DNA from: JBCCOW01 sp039025855
GTDB lineage: Bacteria > Planctomycetota > Phycisphaerae > Phycisphaerales > Phycisphaeraceae
NCBI GenBank assembly: GCA_039025855.1
Contig: JBCCNL010000003.1
Location: forward strand, 62,001 to 126,000
DNA length: 64,000 nt
Reading direction: 5' to 3'
This document shows, in pieces, positions 1 to 8,566 of this stretch (positions within the stretch are counted from its first letter, which is position 1; every line of letters starts with the position of its first letter). The notes under the pieces were generated by a model. The model made no database searches and was not told the DNA's origin. It saw only the letters and a program-made list of their open reading frames with translations. Made by a program: the position numbers and the translations under genes.

Positions 1-1271
1 GGGCGACGGACCTGGTGTGGCTGTTCCTGGCGTTGGAGCTGACGTCGCTGCCGACGTACATCCTGGTGGCGACGGGTCGGGACAAGGCGTGGGCGCAGGA
101 GTCGGCGGTGAAGTATTTCTTCCTGGGGGCGATGGCGGCGGCGGTGTTTCTGTTTGGGTTTGCGTTGATCTATGCGGCGAGCGGGTTCACGACATACGAG
201 GGGATTCGCGGGTACGTCGAGCAGGCGGCCGCGGGTGGTGAGGGGAGTTTGCCGCCGTTGCTGTTGGTGGGGATGGTTTTGGCGGTGGTGGGGGTGGGGT
301 TCAAGATCGCAGCGGTGCCGATGCATTTCTATACGGCGGATGTGTACGAGGGGGCGGCGGTGCCGGTGACGTCGATGCTGGCGTTTGTGCCGAAGGCGGC
401 GGGGTTCGCGGCGTTGATTGGGTTGTTGTCGTTGGTGGGGTGGGACTATGGGCCCGAGGGGGATCGGCTGCCGTTGGTGTTGGAGGTGTTGATCGCGGTG
501 ATGGCGGTGGCGACGATGACGGTGGGGAATGTGCTGGGGCTGATGCAGAGCCGGGTGAAGCGGGTGCTGGCGTATTCGTCGGTGGCGCACAGCGGGTACA
601 TGCTGATCGGCCTGTTGGCGGGGTCTTCGGTGGGGGGTGGCGGGCTGGGGAATGGTGTGTCGGCGATCGCGTTTTACCTGGTGGCGTATGGGCTCGGGAC
701 GATCGCGTCGTTCGCGGTGCTGGGGTGTCTGCACGGGCCTGAGGGTGACGAGGCGGCGACGTTTGACGATCTGTCGGGGCTTCGGCATCGGCACCCGTTT
801 TTGGCGGGGACGCTGCTGGTGGCGTGTTTGTCGCTGCTGGGGTTCCCGTTCACGGTGGGGTTCATTGGGAAGATCAACCTGTCGGCGGCGGGGTTTGTGT
901 CGGGGCATGGGTTGGTGGTGGTGTTGCTGGTGATCAACTCGGCGATTTCGGCGGCGTATTACCTGCGGATCGGGTCGGTGTGCTTCTTCGGGAAGGACTT
1001 CGGGACGACAGAGGCGCGGTATGTGCCGGTGCGGATCACGGGGGCGATCATTGCGTCGGTGATGTCGATCGGTTTGGGGTTGCAGGGTGGGTGGCTGGAG
1101 AGCCGGGCGTTGGAGGCGGGGGTGGTGCGGGAGGTTGTTGAAGAGGCGGAGCGGTCGCAAGCGACCGGGCTAAACAGGTCGGGTGTGGATGGGGTTACGG
1201 GTGGGGCTGTGGGTGGGGTTGCGGGTGAGCCACGCGGGGTGGTGAGCGCGGGTACACTCGGCGACCCATGA
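1..1271 (+). CDS. nuoN: NADH-quinone oxidoreductase subunit N (5'-truncated by window edge)
   Basis: Membrane subunit N of respiratory complex I, one of the antiporter-like proton-pumping subunits. The frame is already open at base 3 (LVWLFLALELTSLPTY), so roughly the first hundred residues lie outside the window. Family signatures include KIAAVPMHFYTADVYEG and RVKRVLAYSSVAHSGYML, with about ten predicted membrane spans. The last 45 residues or so are a Gly/Ser/Val-rich tail unlike the family. Part of that tail is encoded by a dispersed palindrome (1153-1175). The stop overlaps the trpA start by 4 bp (ATGA). The other nuo genes presumably lie upstream. Confidence 0.93.
   Translation, partial: ATDLVWLFLALELTSLPTYILVATGRDKAWAQESAVKYFFLGAMAAAVFLFGFALIYAASGFTTYEGIRGYVEQAAAGGEGSLPPLLLVGMVLAVVGVGFKIAAVPMHFYTADVYEGAAVPVTSMLAFVPKAAGFAALIGLLSLVGWDYGPEGDRLPLVLEVLIAVMAVATMTVGNVLGLMQSRVKRVLAYSSVAHSGYMLIGLLAGSSVGGGGLGNGVSAIAFYLVAYGLGTIASFAVLGCLHGPEGDEAATFDDLSGLRHRHPFLAGTLLVACLSLLGFPFTVGFIGKINLSAAGFVSGHGLVVVLLVINSAISAAYYLRIGSVCFFGKDFGTTEARYVPVRITGAIIASVMSIGLGLQGGWLESRALEAGVVREVVEEAERSQATGLNRSGVDGVTGGAVGGVAGEPRGVVSAGTLGDP
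1153..1175. repeat. Dispersed palindrome family A, copy 1 (inside nuoN tail)
   Basis: GGTCGC-AA-GCGACC followed by GGGCTAAAC. The same unit occurs at 16551-16573, and with one base change at 48004-48026. Here it is read in frame as part of the nuoN C-terminus. Confidence 0.75.
1253..1258 (+). promoter_or_regulatory. Putative -10 box for leaderless trpA transcript
   Basis: TACACT lies 9 nt before the trpA ATG, inside the end of nuoN, and no Shine-Dalgarno sequence is present. It matches the TANNNT spacing seen before many other genes here. Confidence 0.4.
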
Positions 1272-2089
1272 GTCGGATTGACGCGATTTTTGAGCGGTTG
1301 CGGGGGGAGGGTCTGAAGGCGTTGATGCCGTTCGTGACGGCGGGTGATCCGTCGATGGCGGCGACGGCGGAGGTGTTGTTGGCGCTGGAGGGATCGGGGG
1401 CGTCGGTGGTGGAGTTGGGGATCCCGTTTAGTGACCCGATCGCGGACGGGCCGGTGATTCAGGCGTCGATGCAGCATGCGCTGGATGAGGGTGCGACGGT
1501 GGAGGGGGTGTTCGAGATGGTGGCGTCGGTGCGGGATCGGCTGAGCCTGGGGCTGGTGGCGATGGTGAGCTATTCGATTGTGCACCGGCTGGGGCTGGAG
1601 GCGTTTGTGGAGCGGGCGGCGGGGGCGGGGTTTGATGGGTTGATCTTTCCGGACTTATCGTTGGAGGAGGCGGAGGCGTCGGGCGGGGCGCGGGAGGTGG
1701 CGAAGGGTGCGGGGTTGAGCCTGGCGATGCTGGTGGCGCCGACGACGCCGATCGAGCGGGCGGAGCGGATTGCGGCGGCGAGCAGCGGGTTTGTGTACGT
1801 GGTGAGCCGTGCGGGGATCACGGGGGCGCGGACGGAGCTGCCGGCGGGGCTGAGCGAGCGGTTGGAGCGGCTGCGGGGGGTGACGGAGACGCCGTTGGCG
1901 GTGGGGTTTGGGGTGTCGACGGCGGAGCAGGTGGGGGCGGTGGTTGGGGGTGCGGGTGGTGCGGACGCGGTGATTGTGGGGTCGGCGTTGGTGGAGCGGA
2001 TCGCGGCGACTCGGGGTGAGGCGGCGTCGGTGTCGGCGGGAGTTGCGGGTGAGTTCGTGAAGGGGTTGGCGGCGGGGTTGGAGGATTGA
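1268..2089 (+). CDS. trpA: Tryptophan synthase alpha subunit
   Basis: Cleaves indole-3-glycerol phosphate to indole and glyceraldehyde 3-phosphate, and normally works as an alpha2-beta2 complex with TrpB in the cytoplasm. The protein has 273 residues, the usual length. VELGIPFSDPIADGP carries the catalytic Glu and Asp of the TIM barrel, and VGFGVSTAEQV plus the VIVGSALVERI end form the phosphate-binding loops. The ATG overlaps the nuoN stop. No other trp gene is in the window, so trpB and the rest of the pathway must be elsewhere. Confidence 0.97.
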   Translation: MSRIDAIFERLRGEGLKALMPFVTAGDPSMAATAEVLLALEGSGASVVELGIPFSDPIADGPVIQASMQHALDEGATVEGVFEMVASVRDRLSLGLVAMVSYSIVHRLGLEAFVERAAGAGFDGLIFPDLSLEEAEASGGAREVAKGAGLSLAMLVAPTTPIERAERIAAASSGFVYVVSRAGITGARTELPAGLSERLERLRGVTETPLAVGFGVSTAEQVGAVVGGAGGADAVIVGSALVERIAATRGEAASVSAGVAGEFVKGLAAGLED

Positions 2090-2148
2090 CGATTGATGGA
2101 TTGTTGGATGGCTTGATTGGACTGACGGTCAGAGGAGTCTTGAACGTG

Positions 2149-4470
2149 ATGCGACGCGACGGATCGGTGCTTGGCTTGGTTTGGTTTGGTCGGGGTGTGG
2201 TGTTGGCGGTGATGGGTGTGGTGTTGTGCGGGGGCGGGTTGGATGAGGCGTGGGGTGAGGAGGCTGCTCCGGGTGAACGGTTGTTGTCGGAGGCGTTGGC
2301 GCGGATGGCGTTGGATCAACTGAATGTGGTGTCGGGTGGTGGTGGGGGTGCGGGGGGAGCGGTGGCGGGGCCGGTGGAGGGGGCGATCCGGGCTTCGGCG
2401 GTGTTGCTGGATAAGGCGCTGGCGTTGGACCCGTGGGCGGCGGACTTGTGGGCATTGCGGGCGGAGGCGGCGCAGCGGTTGGGGGATGCGGAGGGTCGGC
2501 TGGCGGCGCTGCGGGCGTACGTGCGGCTGCGTCCGGCGGATGAGGTGAAGAAGCTGGCGCTGCTCCGGGCGTTGATCGATCAGCGGGGGACGCTGGACGA
2601 GCGGTTGATGGCGGTGGAGCGGTTGCTGGTGTCGAACGTGGGGAAGCGGTTGTCTGAGCCGATCCGTTCGCGGTTGGCGTTGTACGCGTCGGAGCTGGCG
2701 GGGGAGTTGTTGCAGCCGGAGAAGCGGTCGCGTTATCTGAAGGAGGCGCTTGATCTGGACGGGGCGAACGCGGGGGCGGCGCGGTTGCTGGTGGAGTTTG
2801 TGCGGAGCCGGGGTGGTGGTCCGCGGCTGGTGGGTGCGGGGTTGGTGGGGCTGGTGCGTGCGGCGCCGATGGATGCGGCGGCGAGACTGGAGCTGGCGGG
2901 GGTGCTGGCGGGTGAGGGGTTGTATGGGTTGGCGGCGGAACAGTTTGGGGTGGGTCAGCGGCTGGTGGGCGGGCCGCTTCCGGGCGAGGTGTATTGGCGT
3001 TGGATGCTGAGCCTGGGAGCGGCGGGTCAGGACGCGGTGCTGGAACAGGGGATGGGGGAGTTGGCGGCGCTGGCGGGGGGTGGCGGCGCGGGCGGTGAAG
3101 CGGATGTGTTGAAGCTGCCGGCGGAGCTGCAGGTGATTCGTTTGGCGGCGTTGGATGGTGCGGAGGAGTCGGCGGCGCGGGAGGCGGCGTTGGGTGCGGC
3201 GTTGTCGGCGTTGGATGCGGAGGGGGAGGCGGCGTCGGCGGCGTGGATCGCGGTGGTGTTTGGTGGGGCGGAGTTGGGGGCGGCTCGGGTGGAGGCGTTG
3301 GAGGGCGGGGGTGTGGAGGTGGATCGAGCGCGGGGGTTGTTGGCGGTGGAGCGGGGGGATGTGGCGGAGGCGAAGGCGTTGTTGGAGCCGATCGCGGGTG
3401 AGGACGGGTTGGCGGCGTATGGATTGGCGAGGGTCTCAGGGTTGGATGAGGCGGGGCGTGGCCGGGCGTTGCAGGCGGTGGTGGATGCGGGGCCGGCGAC
3501 GACGGCGGGTTTGCTGGCGGCGCGGGAGCTGCTTCGGATGGGGCGAGAGGTGACGCCGACGGCGGTGGGTCGGGGGCTGAGTGAGGCGCTTCGGCGGGTG
3601 CCGCCGACGGTGCTTCGGTTGGACCTGGCGGGGGTGCCGTGGGTGGATGTACGGGCGGAGGCGGTTCAGCGTCGTTTGGGGTATCTGGACCCGGTGGTGT
3701 TGGATGTGACGGTGTGGAATATCTCGCCGATCCCGTTGGAGATGGGTGCGGGGGGGACGCTGAGTGGTTTGGTGGCGGTGACGCCGCGGGTGACGTTTGG
3801 GGGGCGGGCGTATGAGGGGCCGGACGCGGAGCTGGGGCGTCGTCTGGTGATTGCGGATCTGGCGCAGCGGGTGACGCTGCCGCAGAACGGTCGGTATACG
3901 GCGCGGGTGCGTTTGGGGCGGTATGGGTTGGGGCAGATGCTGGCGCGGCGGCCGGAGGAGTCGTTTCTGGTGTCGCTGCAGGCGGTGACGGAGCCGAGGG
4001 TGGACGGGCAGGGGCGGTCGGTCCCGGGGTTGTTGGGCCAGACGGATTTTGTTCAGGGGATGGCGGTGGTGGGTCAGCGTGTGGGGGATGTGGCGTTGGC
4101 GGAGTGGGTGGCGTCGTCGGAGGGCGAGGATGTGCGGGTGGGGATGGTGGCGGTGGCGCGGCTGGCGCGGTCGGGGGTGGTGGGGAGCCGGGCGGCGGAT
4201 GCGATCGGGGCGTACTACGAGAAGTCGGGTGGGGTGGGGAAGGCGTGGGTGGCGGCGGTGTTGCCGTCGGATGGTTTGGCGACGGGGGAGTTGTGGCGAG
4301 GTTTGGAATCGGCGAAGGAGCCGTTAGTTCGGTTGGTGTATCTGGCACGGCAGAGCGGGCCGGGGCAGGAGGCGGTGGTGTCTCGGCTGGTGCGGGATCC
4401 GGATGAGCGGGTGCGGGGGTTGGCGCGGGCGATGCGGGACGCGGCGAAGGAGCGTGCGGGGGAGGAGTGA
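2149..4470 (+). CDS. Secreted TPR-repeat protein of unknown function
   Basis: About 773 residues. The start is taken at ATG 2149, preceded by AGAGGAG at 2131-2137, rather than an earlier in-frame codon at 2086. The N-terminus (MRRDGSVLGLVWFGRGVVLA and a following hydrophobic run) looks like a signal peptide. Residues about 65-140 contain TPR-like helices (AVLLDKALALDPWAADLWAL, AALRAYVRLRPAD). The rest is Ala/Gly/Glu-rich helical solenoid, with a beta-rich insert near residues 510-610. The C-terminus (VSRLVRDPDERVRGLARAM) resembles a HEAT repeat. It probably acts as a periplasmic scaffold; no enzymatic motif was seen. Confidence 0.75.
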   Translation: MRRDGSVLGLVWFGRGVVLAVMGVVLCGGGLDEAWGEEAAPGERLLSEALARMALDQLNVVSGGGGGAGGAVAGPVEGAIRASAVLLDKALALDPWAADLWALRAEAAQRLGDAEGRLAALRAYVRLRPADEVKKLALLRALIDQRGTLDERLMAVERLLVSNVGKRLSEPIRSRLALYASELAGELLQPEKRSRYLKEALDLDGANAGAARLLVEFVRSRGGGPRLVGAGLVGLVRAAPMDAAARLELAGVLAGEGLYGLAAEQFGVGQRLVGGPLPGEVYWRWMLSLGAAGQDAVLEQGMGELAALAGGGGAGGEADVLKLPAELQVIRLAALDGAEESAAREAALGAALSALDAEGEAASAAWIAVVFGGAELGAARVEALEGGGVEVDRARGLLAVERGDVAEAKALLEPIAGEDGLAAYGLARVSGLDEAGRGRALQAVVDAGPATTAGLLAARELLRMGREVTPTAVGRGLSEALRRVPPTVLRLDLAGVPWVDVRAEAVQRRLGYLDPVVLDVTVWNISPIPLEMGAGGTLSGLVAVTPRVTFGGRAYEGPDAELGRRLVIADLAQRVTLPQNGRYTARVRLGRYGLGQMLARRPEESFLVSLQAVTEPRVDGQGRSVPGLLGQTDFVQGMAVVGQRVGDVALAEWVASSEGEDVRVGMVAVARLARSGVVGSRAADAIGAYYEKSGGVGKAWVAAVLPSDGLATGELWRGLESAKEPLVRLVYLARQSGPGQEAVVSRLVRDPDERVRGLARAMRDAAKERAGEE

Positions 4471-4503
4471 GTGGGAAGGGTTTGAGGGTTATGGCAGCTC
4501 GGA

Positions 4504-4528
4504 CCCACGGACGGTGTCCGTGGGCTTC
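4504..4528. repeat. Dispersed palindrome family B, copy 1
   Basis: CCCACGGAC-GGT-GTCCGTGGG followed by CTTC. It sits in the 86-bp gap between two convergent genes and could fold as a hairpin for either transcript. Related copies are at 8495, 18326 and 27541. Confidence 0.7.
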
Positions 4529-4556
4529 GTGGGGGTCATGGGTTAGGTTGGGGTCG

Positions 4557-5855
4557 TCAGGTTTTGACGAGGGTGAGGAGGTAGGCGGCGACGGGGAGGG
4601 CGAGGATGACGGGGAGCCAGGCGGTGAGGACGGGGGGCATAGTGTCGGTGCCGGCCTGGAGGGTGATGAGGCCGAGGCCCCAGGTGGTGAGGCAGAGGGC
4701 GGCGGCTTTGAGGGCCTGGGTGAGGGGGTTGGCGGGGGCGACGGCGAGGAAGAAGGGGAGCCCGATGACGAGGACGAGGAGGTTGAGGATGAGCAGGGAG
4801 AAGCGGGACCAGATGGTGCGGATGATGTCGGCGACGAGTCGGGGTTCGGACTGGATGGCGGGGTTCTGCTGGAGTTCGCGGAGCCGACGGAGGTCGAGGA
4901 GGCGGACGTATTGAGAGGCTTGGCGGGCGAGGAGGACGTCGGGGGAGAGCTGGGTGGGGAAGGCGTCGACGGGCTCGGGGCCTTGCATCTGGTCGCGGAG
5001 GGAGCGGGCGTCGTCGGGTTCGGCGGCGTAGGCGGAGCCGACGAAGGACCAGGCCTGGGCGGCGGGGTCCCAGTCGGCGTGGTCGCCGGCGATGCGTCGT
5101 TTGAGGGTGAGGGTTTGGGGGTCGCGTTCGAGGATGCGGACGCCGCGGAGGGTGGAGGGCTGGTCGTCGGTGCTGAACTCGAAGCGGGCGGCGGTCATGA
5201 GGTTGCCCTGGCCGTCGGGTGTGAAGAAGACGGCCTGGGAACGGATGCGGGGCTCTGCGACCTCGGACTTGGAGCGGAGGAGCTTGTCGGCCATTTCGGG
5301 GAGGACGTATTCCTGGAGGGGGAGCGGGAGGAGGGTGAGGGCCATGCCGGCGACGATGATGGGGGCGGCGACGCGGTAGAGGGAGAGGCCGCCGGCGACC
5401 ATGGCGGTGAGTTCGCGGGTTCGCTGGAAGCTGGCGAGGGTGAAGCCCATGGCTCCGGCGACGAGGAGGCCGGAGAAGTAGACGTAGATGAGCAGGATCA
5501 TGGGGACGTAGTAGTCGGCGAGGACGAAGCCGGTCCAGCCGATGTGGGCGAGGGCGGAGACCTGGAAGCGGGGCCAGGTGTCGGCGGCTTGCTGGGGGGT
5601 GAGCCCGAAGGTGGTGACGAGTTGTTGCTCGGTGACGCCGCGGTAGACGGCGTTCCGGAGTCGCTGCTGGTCGAGGCCGAACTGTTGGGCGGTTTCGCGG
5701 ATGGCGGGGGTCTGGGCGCGTCGGGGCCCGGCCTTGAGGAATTCATCGATGTCGGTGATGACGTCGACGACGACGAACAGCGACATGATGACGGCGAGCA
5801 AGACCGCGAAGTTGATCAAGAAGGTCTTGATGATGTAGCGGTCGAGGGTGGACAT
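4557..5855 (-). CDS. LptF/LptG-family permease (second of pair)
   Basis: Inner-membrane subunit of the LptB2FG exporter that drives lipopolysaccharide to the outer membrane. It has 432 residues. Three N-terminal spans (STLDRYIIKTFLINFAVLLA is the family start) and three C-terminal spans flank a periplasmic jellyroll of about 230 residues. It follows the other permease gene (5946-7673) in the same orientation, the usual lptF-lptG order, so this is probably the LptG partner, but the two were assigned by position only. No LptB ATPase is in the window. Confidence 0.85.
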   Translation of the reverse strand: MSTLDRYIIKTFLINFAVLLAVIMSLFVVVDVITDIDEFLKAGPRRAQTPAIRETAQQFGLDQQRLRNAVYRGVTEQQLVTTFGLTPQQAADTWPRFQVSALAHIGWTGFVLADYYVPMILLIYVYFSGLLVAGAMGFTLASFQRTRELTAMVAGGLSLYRVAAPIIVAGMALTLLPLPLQEYVLPEMADKLLRSKSEVAEPRIRSQAVFFTPDGQGNLMTAARFEFSTDDQPSTLRGVRILERDPQTLTLKRRIAGDHADWDPAAQAWSFVGSAYAAEPDDARSLRDQMQGPEPVDAFPTQLSPDVLLARQASQYVRLLDLRRLRELQQNPAIQSEPRLVADIIRTIWSRFSLLILNLLVLVIGLPFFLAVAPANPLTQALKAAALCLTTWGLGLITLQAGTDTMPPVLTAWLPVILALPVAAYLLTLVKT

Positions 5856-5860
5856 TGGGG

Positions 5861-5894
5861 AGGAGTAAGGAGTAGGTAGTAAGAAGTAAGGAGT
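5861..5894. repeat. Short degenerate tandem repeat between the two permease genes
   Basis: Imperfect iterations of AGTAAGG / AGTAGGT / AGTAAGA immediately before the downstream permease start. It has no coding content and is probably a simple-repeat remnant. Confidence 0.5.
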
Positions 5895-5945
5895 GTTAAA
5901 CTGACGGTGGTTGTTTGCGCGGTGGTGTTGGTGGGTGGGGTGGGG

Positions 5946-7673
5946 TTAGTGTTTAGCGAGTTTGCAGTAGGCGACGCCGATGACGACGGCGAGGAGGAGG
6001 TTGCCGGACCACATGACGGTGAGGCCGGGCCAGATGTGTCCGGAGGCGAGTGAGCCGGTGAGGTTCTCGCCGCTGTGGATGATGATGGTGGTGGTGATGG
6101 CGAGGACGAAGCACCAGAAGAAGACGAGCAGGGGGAGCTGGTTGCGGAGGGTGATAGCCAGGACGGCGCCGAGGAGGAGCAGCAGCGTGCAGGAGACGGC
6201 GGAGGCCAGGCGTTGGTGGCGGAGCCCGACGATGAGTCGGCCGAGGGCGGCGATCTGGGCACGGAAGGCGTTGGCTTCGCGCTGGATGGCTTCGGATTGG
6301 GCGAACGCGGGGAGCTCTGCGGTTTCGAGGAGCTGCCGGGCGTTGTGGGTGGCAGGGGTCTCGGGGGAGTCGGGGTTAGTGAGGAGCACGGGTTGGGGCC
6401 AACGGAGGCCGGAGAGCTCGCTTTGGGAGTTTTCGTTGGCGGGTCCGTCGGAGGTGGGGTCGCGGATGACGACGTTGCTGAGACGGGCGTTGATGACGGG
6501 TTGTTGGTCGAGGTCGCTGGTGGTGATCCGGAGGGTGGCGGCGTTGGCGGCGAACTGTCGGACGGGGATGTTGGCACGGGTGGGCCGGTCGGCGTCGTAT
6601 TTCTCGAAGAGGACGGGTCGGCTGCGGTCGGCGGCGAGGAGGATCAGGCCGTCGGCGGTCTGGACGGAGGGCGCGGTGACGCGGTAGCGTTCGCCGGTGA
6701 GCGGTCCCTTGAGCCAGACGGCGGGCTGGCCGGAGTCGGAGAGGGTGAGCCCTTGGGTGATGGCTTGTCGGAGTTGTTCCTCGGCCAGGGTGGCGGCGAG
6801 GCTCTGCATGATGGCGTTGACGGCGTCGTATCGGCTGGGGGTGTTTTCGAGCTGGCGGAGGTCGGACCAGGAGAGGAACTTGGGCTGGTCACGGATCGGG
6901 TTGGGCAGCTCGATGTACTGAAGGCTGGCCCGGCTGGAACCGCCCTGCTGCTGCTGGAGCTCGCCGATGGACTGTTCGAAGACCAAGGGGTTGATGAGGT
7001 CGACGGAGACGTAGCCGACGCCTTGGCGGTCGCGGAAGAGCTGGACGCTGGCCTGCTGGGCGGTGGCGTCGGAGCGGACGGGGCTGTCGGGGGACATCTT
7101 GCCGAGGGCGACGCCGGTGAGGCTGAGCTGCTTGTCGAGGCGGAAGGGGCCGCGGAAAGGTTGGGGTTCGAGGGGGACTTCCTGTGCGTTCTCGGCGTAG
7201 AGGACGTAGTCCTGGCCGGGGAACTTGAAGGCGCGGTTCTCGTTGAGCTGGGCGACGAGGATGGACATGACGTCGCCCTCGAGGGTCTGGGCGACCTGCT
7301 TGTAGAACCAGGGGACGACGGCGTTGGAGAGGTAGGCGAGGGAGAGTGTGCAGGCGAGCCCGAGGGCAGCGACGGGGAGGAGGATGCGGGAGTAGGCGAT
7401 GCCGGAGGCGGCGGCGGCGGTGATCTCGTTGTCGTTGGCGAGTCGGATGAAGACGAGGGTGGCGGCGAGGGTGCCGGCGAAGGGCAGGGCGAAGCCGATC
7501 ATGGTCGGCAGCGAGAAGCCGATGAAGCGGAGGAGGGCGCCGGCCCCGAGGAGCCCGTCGGAGAGGGGCTTGATGGCGGTGGCGAAGCTCATCACGGTGA
7601 CGAGGATCGCGGTGGTGAGCAGGAGGACCTTGAGGAGCTCGCGGAGGATGTAGGCGTAGAGCGTCCAGGGCAT
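5946..7673 (-). CDS. LptF/LptG-family permease with enlarged periplasmic domain
   Basis: First permease of the pair, probably LptF by order. At 575 residues it is far longer than the roughly 360 usual for the family. The N-terminal membrane block (MPWTLYAYILRELLKVLLLT, FALPFAGTLAATLVFIRLAN) and three C-terminal spans (LPLLVFFWCFVLAITTTIII, LTVMWSGNLLLAVVIGVAYC) are typical. The extra length is in the periplasmic region, residues about 130-470. It lies downstream of rph with only 46 bp between. A TAAACT hexamer 7 nt before the ATG suggests its own leaderless transcript. Confidence 0.85.
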   Translation of the reverse strand: MPWTLYAYILRELLKVLLLTTAILVTVMSFATAIKPLSDGLLGAGALLRFIGFSLPTMIGFALPFAGTLAATLVFIRLANDNEITAAAASGIAYSRILLPVAALGLACTLSLAYLSNAVVPWFYKQVAQTLEGDVMSILVAQLNENRAFKFPGQDYVLYAENAQEVPLEPQPFRGPFRLDKQLSLTGVALGKMSPDSPVRSDATAQQASVQLFRDRQGVGYVSVDLINPLVFEQSIGELQQQQGGSSRASLQYIELPNPIRDQPKFLSWSDLRQLENTPSRYDAVNAIMQSLAATLAEEQLRQAITQGLTLSDSGQPAVWLKGPLTGERYRVTAPSVQTADGLILLAADRSRPVLFEKYDADRPTRANIPVRQFAANAATLRITTSDLDQQPVINARLSNVVIRDPTSDGPANENSQSELSGLRWPQPVLLTNPDSPETPATHNARQLLETAELPAFAQSEAIQREANAFRAQIAALGRLIVGLRHQRLASAVSCTLLLLLGAVLAITLRNQLPLLVFFWCFVLAITTTIIIHSGENLTGSLASGHIWPGLTVMWSGNLLLAVVIGVAYCKLAKH

Positions 7674-7680
7674 TGGTGTG

Positions 7681-7686
7681 AGTTTA
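7681..7686 (-). promoter_or_regulatory. Putative -10 box before the first permease
   Basis: TAAACT on the minus strand, 7 nt from the ATG at 7673, with no Shine-Dalgarno sequence. Confidence 0.45.
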
Positions 7687-7719
7687 AGGCGGGCGCCATC
7701 CCGATGAATCGGGATGGCC

Positions 7720-8451
<732 letters not shown>

Positions 8452-8458
8452 GGGCGGG

Positions 8459-8464
8459 AGTGTA
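8459..8464 (-). promoter_or_regulatory. Putative -10 box for leaderless rph
   Basis: TACACT on the minus strand, 7 nt before the ATG at 8451. Confidence 0.45.
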
Positions 8465-8494
8465 GTGGGTTGGCGTGAGGCATTGGGGGCGCGA

Positions 8495-8519
8495 CCCAAG
8501 GTGGATCACTGTGGGCTTC
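8495..8519. repeat. Dispersed palindrome family B, degenerate copy 2
   Basis: CCCAAGGTGGATCACTGTGG followed by GCTTC. A decayed version of the unit at 4504-4528, lying between divergent rph and the PBP2 gene. Confidence 0.5.
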
Positions 8520-8552
8520 CGGGGAGTGGGGTGGGGCGAACAGATACGCCGA

Positions 8553-8558
8553 TAAACT
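8553..8558 (+). promoter_or_regulatory. Putative -10 box for leaderless PBP2 transcript
   Basis: TAAACT 8 nt before ATG 8567, with no Shine-Dalgarno sequence. Confidence 0.45.
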
Positions 8559-8566
8559 GGGTGTAG

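Noticed and set aside
2129..4348. 739-codon open frame on the minus strand opposite the TPR gene
   Set aside because: Almost entirely Pro/Thr/Ser/Ala/His, the antisense image of a G-rich coding strand in very GC-rich DNA; no domain and no start context.
4467..5879. Long plus-strand frame opposite the LptG-like permease
   Set aside because: Gly/Glu/Asp-rich shadow; the minus-strand frame has clear permease spans and motifs.
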